Origin: Bacteroidia bacterium 43-41
GTDB lineage: Bacteria; Bacteroidota; Bacteroidia; Bacteroidales; Dysgonomonadaceae
Reading direction: 5' to 3'
Assembly (NCBI GenBank): GCA_001898165.1
Contig: MKTD01000052.1
Span: 21,066-85,065, forward strand
Length of the DNA: 64,000 bases
The notes below the pieces were generated by a model. It was not told where the DNA came from, made no database searches, and saw only the letters and a program-made list of their open reading frames with translations. Positions 63,484 through 64,000 of the stretch are shown here, in pieces; within the stretch, counting starts at the first letter, position 1; every line of letters begins with the position of its first letter. Both the position numbers and the translations under genes were made by a program.

Positions 63484-64000
63484 TCAATTACTTCTCTCGT
63501 TTAGTTTATAACCCATTCCTCGTGAAGTGTGAATTTCAAGATTAGTATTCTCTTCAAGAAGAATGCGTAACCGTCGGATATAATTATTGAGACTTTGATC
63601 ATTATAATAATCCGATTGTCCCTCCCATGCTGCATAAAGAATATCTTCACGTGAAACAAAATCCGCAAAATGTGCTACCAACTTCTTAAGGATATTAAAT
63701 TCCATTGGACGTAATTCTTTTATATTCCCACTCTCGGTCAATAAAGCCCTGTTTTTTAAATCCAAAAGACCGTTACCCACCTTTTGGAGAAGTTTGTTAT
63801 TAGCAGGAGATATGCCTATCCTTTTATGAGCAAAACGATCAATATGAGCGGATAGAAGATTAACAGAGAAGGGTTTATCCAGGTATGCTACTGCTCCGGC
63901 AAAAAGTAAACTTTCTTCTTTTAATTTTTCCTCATGATGTGAAGAGATAAACAAAATAGGTAACGAAGGATTACCGGCATATAAATCATAGGCAAGTGCA
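63484..64000 (-). CDS. OmpR-family response regulator, N-terminus outside the window
   Basis: The frame is open to the right edge, and the ATG at 63954 is internal. The visible 172 residues hold the C-terminal part of a receiver domain (LPILFISSHHEEKLKEESLL and the conserved Lys in YLDKPF) and a winged-helix output domain (ELRPMEFNILKKLVAHFADF, then VSREDILYAAW and YIRRLRILLEENTNLEIHTS). It would bind DNA after phosphorylation by a partner kinase that is not visible here. Confidence 0.88.
   Translation of the reverse strand, partial: ALAYDLYAGNPSLPILFISSHHEEKLKEESLLFAGAVAYLDKPFSVNLLSAHIDRFAHKRIGISPANNKLLQKVGNGLLDLKNRALLTESGNIKELRPMEFNILKKLVAHFADFVSREDILYAAWEGQSDYYNDQSLNNYIRRLRILLEENTNLEIHTSRGMGYKLNERSN

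Noticed and set aside
1..64000. CRISPR arrays, rRNA genes, transposases and integrases
   Set aside because: I looked for regular spaced repeats, rRNA-like stretches and DDE or tyrosine-recombinase proteins and found none. The mobile character of the left end rests on scars and fragments only.

Overview
The window comes from a member of the Bacteroidota, most likely order Bacteroidales. Supporting signs are SusC/SusD pairs with FecI/FecR regulators, promoters of the TAnnTTTG (-7) type, a type IX-like sorting domain, BACON and GIN domains, RteC/TopB remnants of CTnDOT-type conjugative elements, and an Hc1-like small basic protein. Genus and species cannot be assigned from what I see.

Region 1 (1-17.3 kb) is a decayed accessory island to the left of an intact tRNA-Lys(CTT) (17301-17373, minus). 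Exact copies of the tRNA 3' end lie at 3242-3262 and 11881-11903, both in the tRNA orientation and both next to an intrinsic terminator. The region therefore looks like tandem integrations at one tRNA. Cargo includes XRE regulators, a DEDD exonuclease whose 5' part is duplicated 8605 bp away, a Fic protein with an AbiEi-like N-terminus, and a wrecked YD-repeat polymorphic toxin followed by displaced toxin/immunity cassettes. It also includes a winged-helix/nucleotidyltransferase pair with a perfect palindromic operator, two HEPN-type proteins, and scraps of TopB and RteC.

Region 2 (17.4-27.1 kb) is ordinary chromosome: HU, two rhomboid proteases, an EEP hydrolase, QueD-QueE, RNase Z, aspartate-semialdehyde dehydrogenase, ZnuA-ZnuC, MnmD and an NlpE-like lipoprotein.

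Region 3 (27.2-43.8 kb) encodes a MacB-type export system. It has a HlyD adaptor, four FtsX-like permeases, one ATPase and a TolC protein, followed by a lipoprotein/barrel pair and an NtrC-type response regulator with its histidine kinase. A sigma-54 promoter preceded by two dyad sites 20 bp apart lies upstream of the adaptor and probably links the operon to that two-component system. A GIN-domain protein and a DUF4143 ATPase interrupt the permease series.

Region 4 (43.8-52.5 kb) carries an Hc1-like protein, a second AbiEi-Fic protein, a Crp-type regulator and an RND efflux locus. In that locus an internal deletion has joined the adaptor to the middle of the pump, and the pump is fused to TolC. 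Beyond it are tRNA-Ser(CGA) and gene scraps.

Region 5 (52.5-64 kb) is a FecI-FecR-SusC-SusD locus with two paralogous phosphodiester glycosidases around a BACON/beta-helix lipoprotein. It is probably an uptake system for a phosphodiester-linked glycan. A strong hairpin in the susC leader reads as a minus-strand terminator and may end an antisense RNA. The window closes inside an OmpR-type response regulator.
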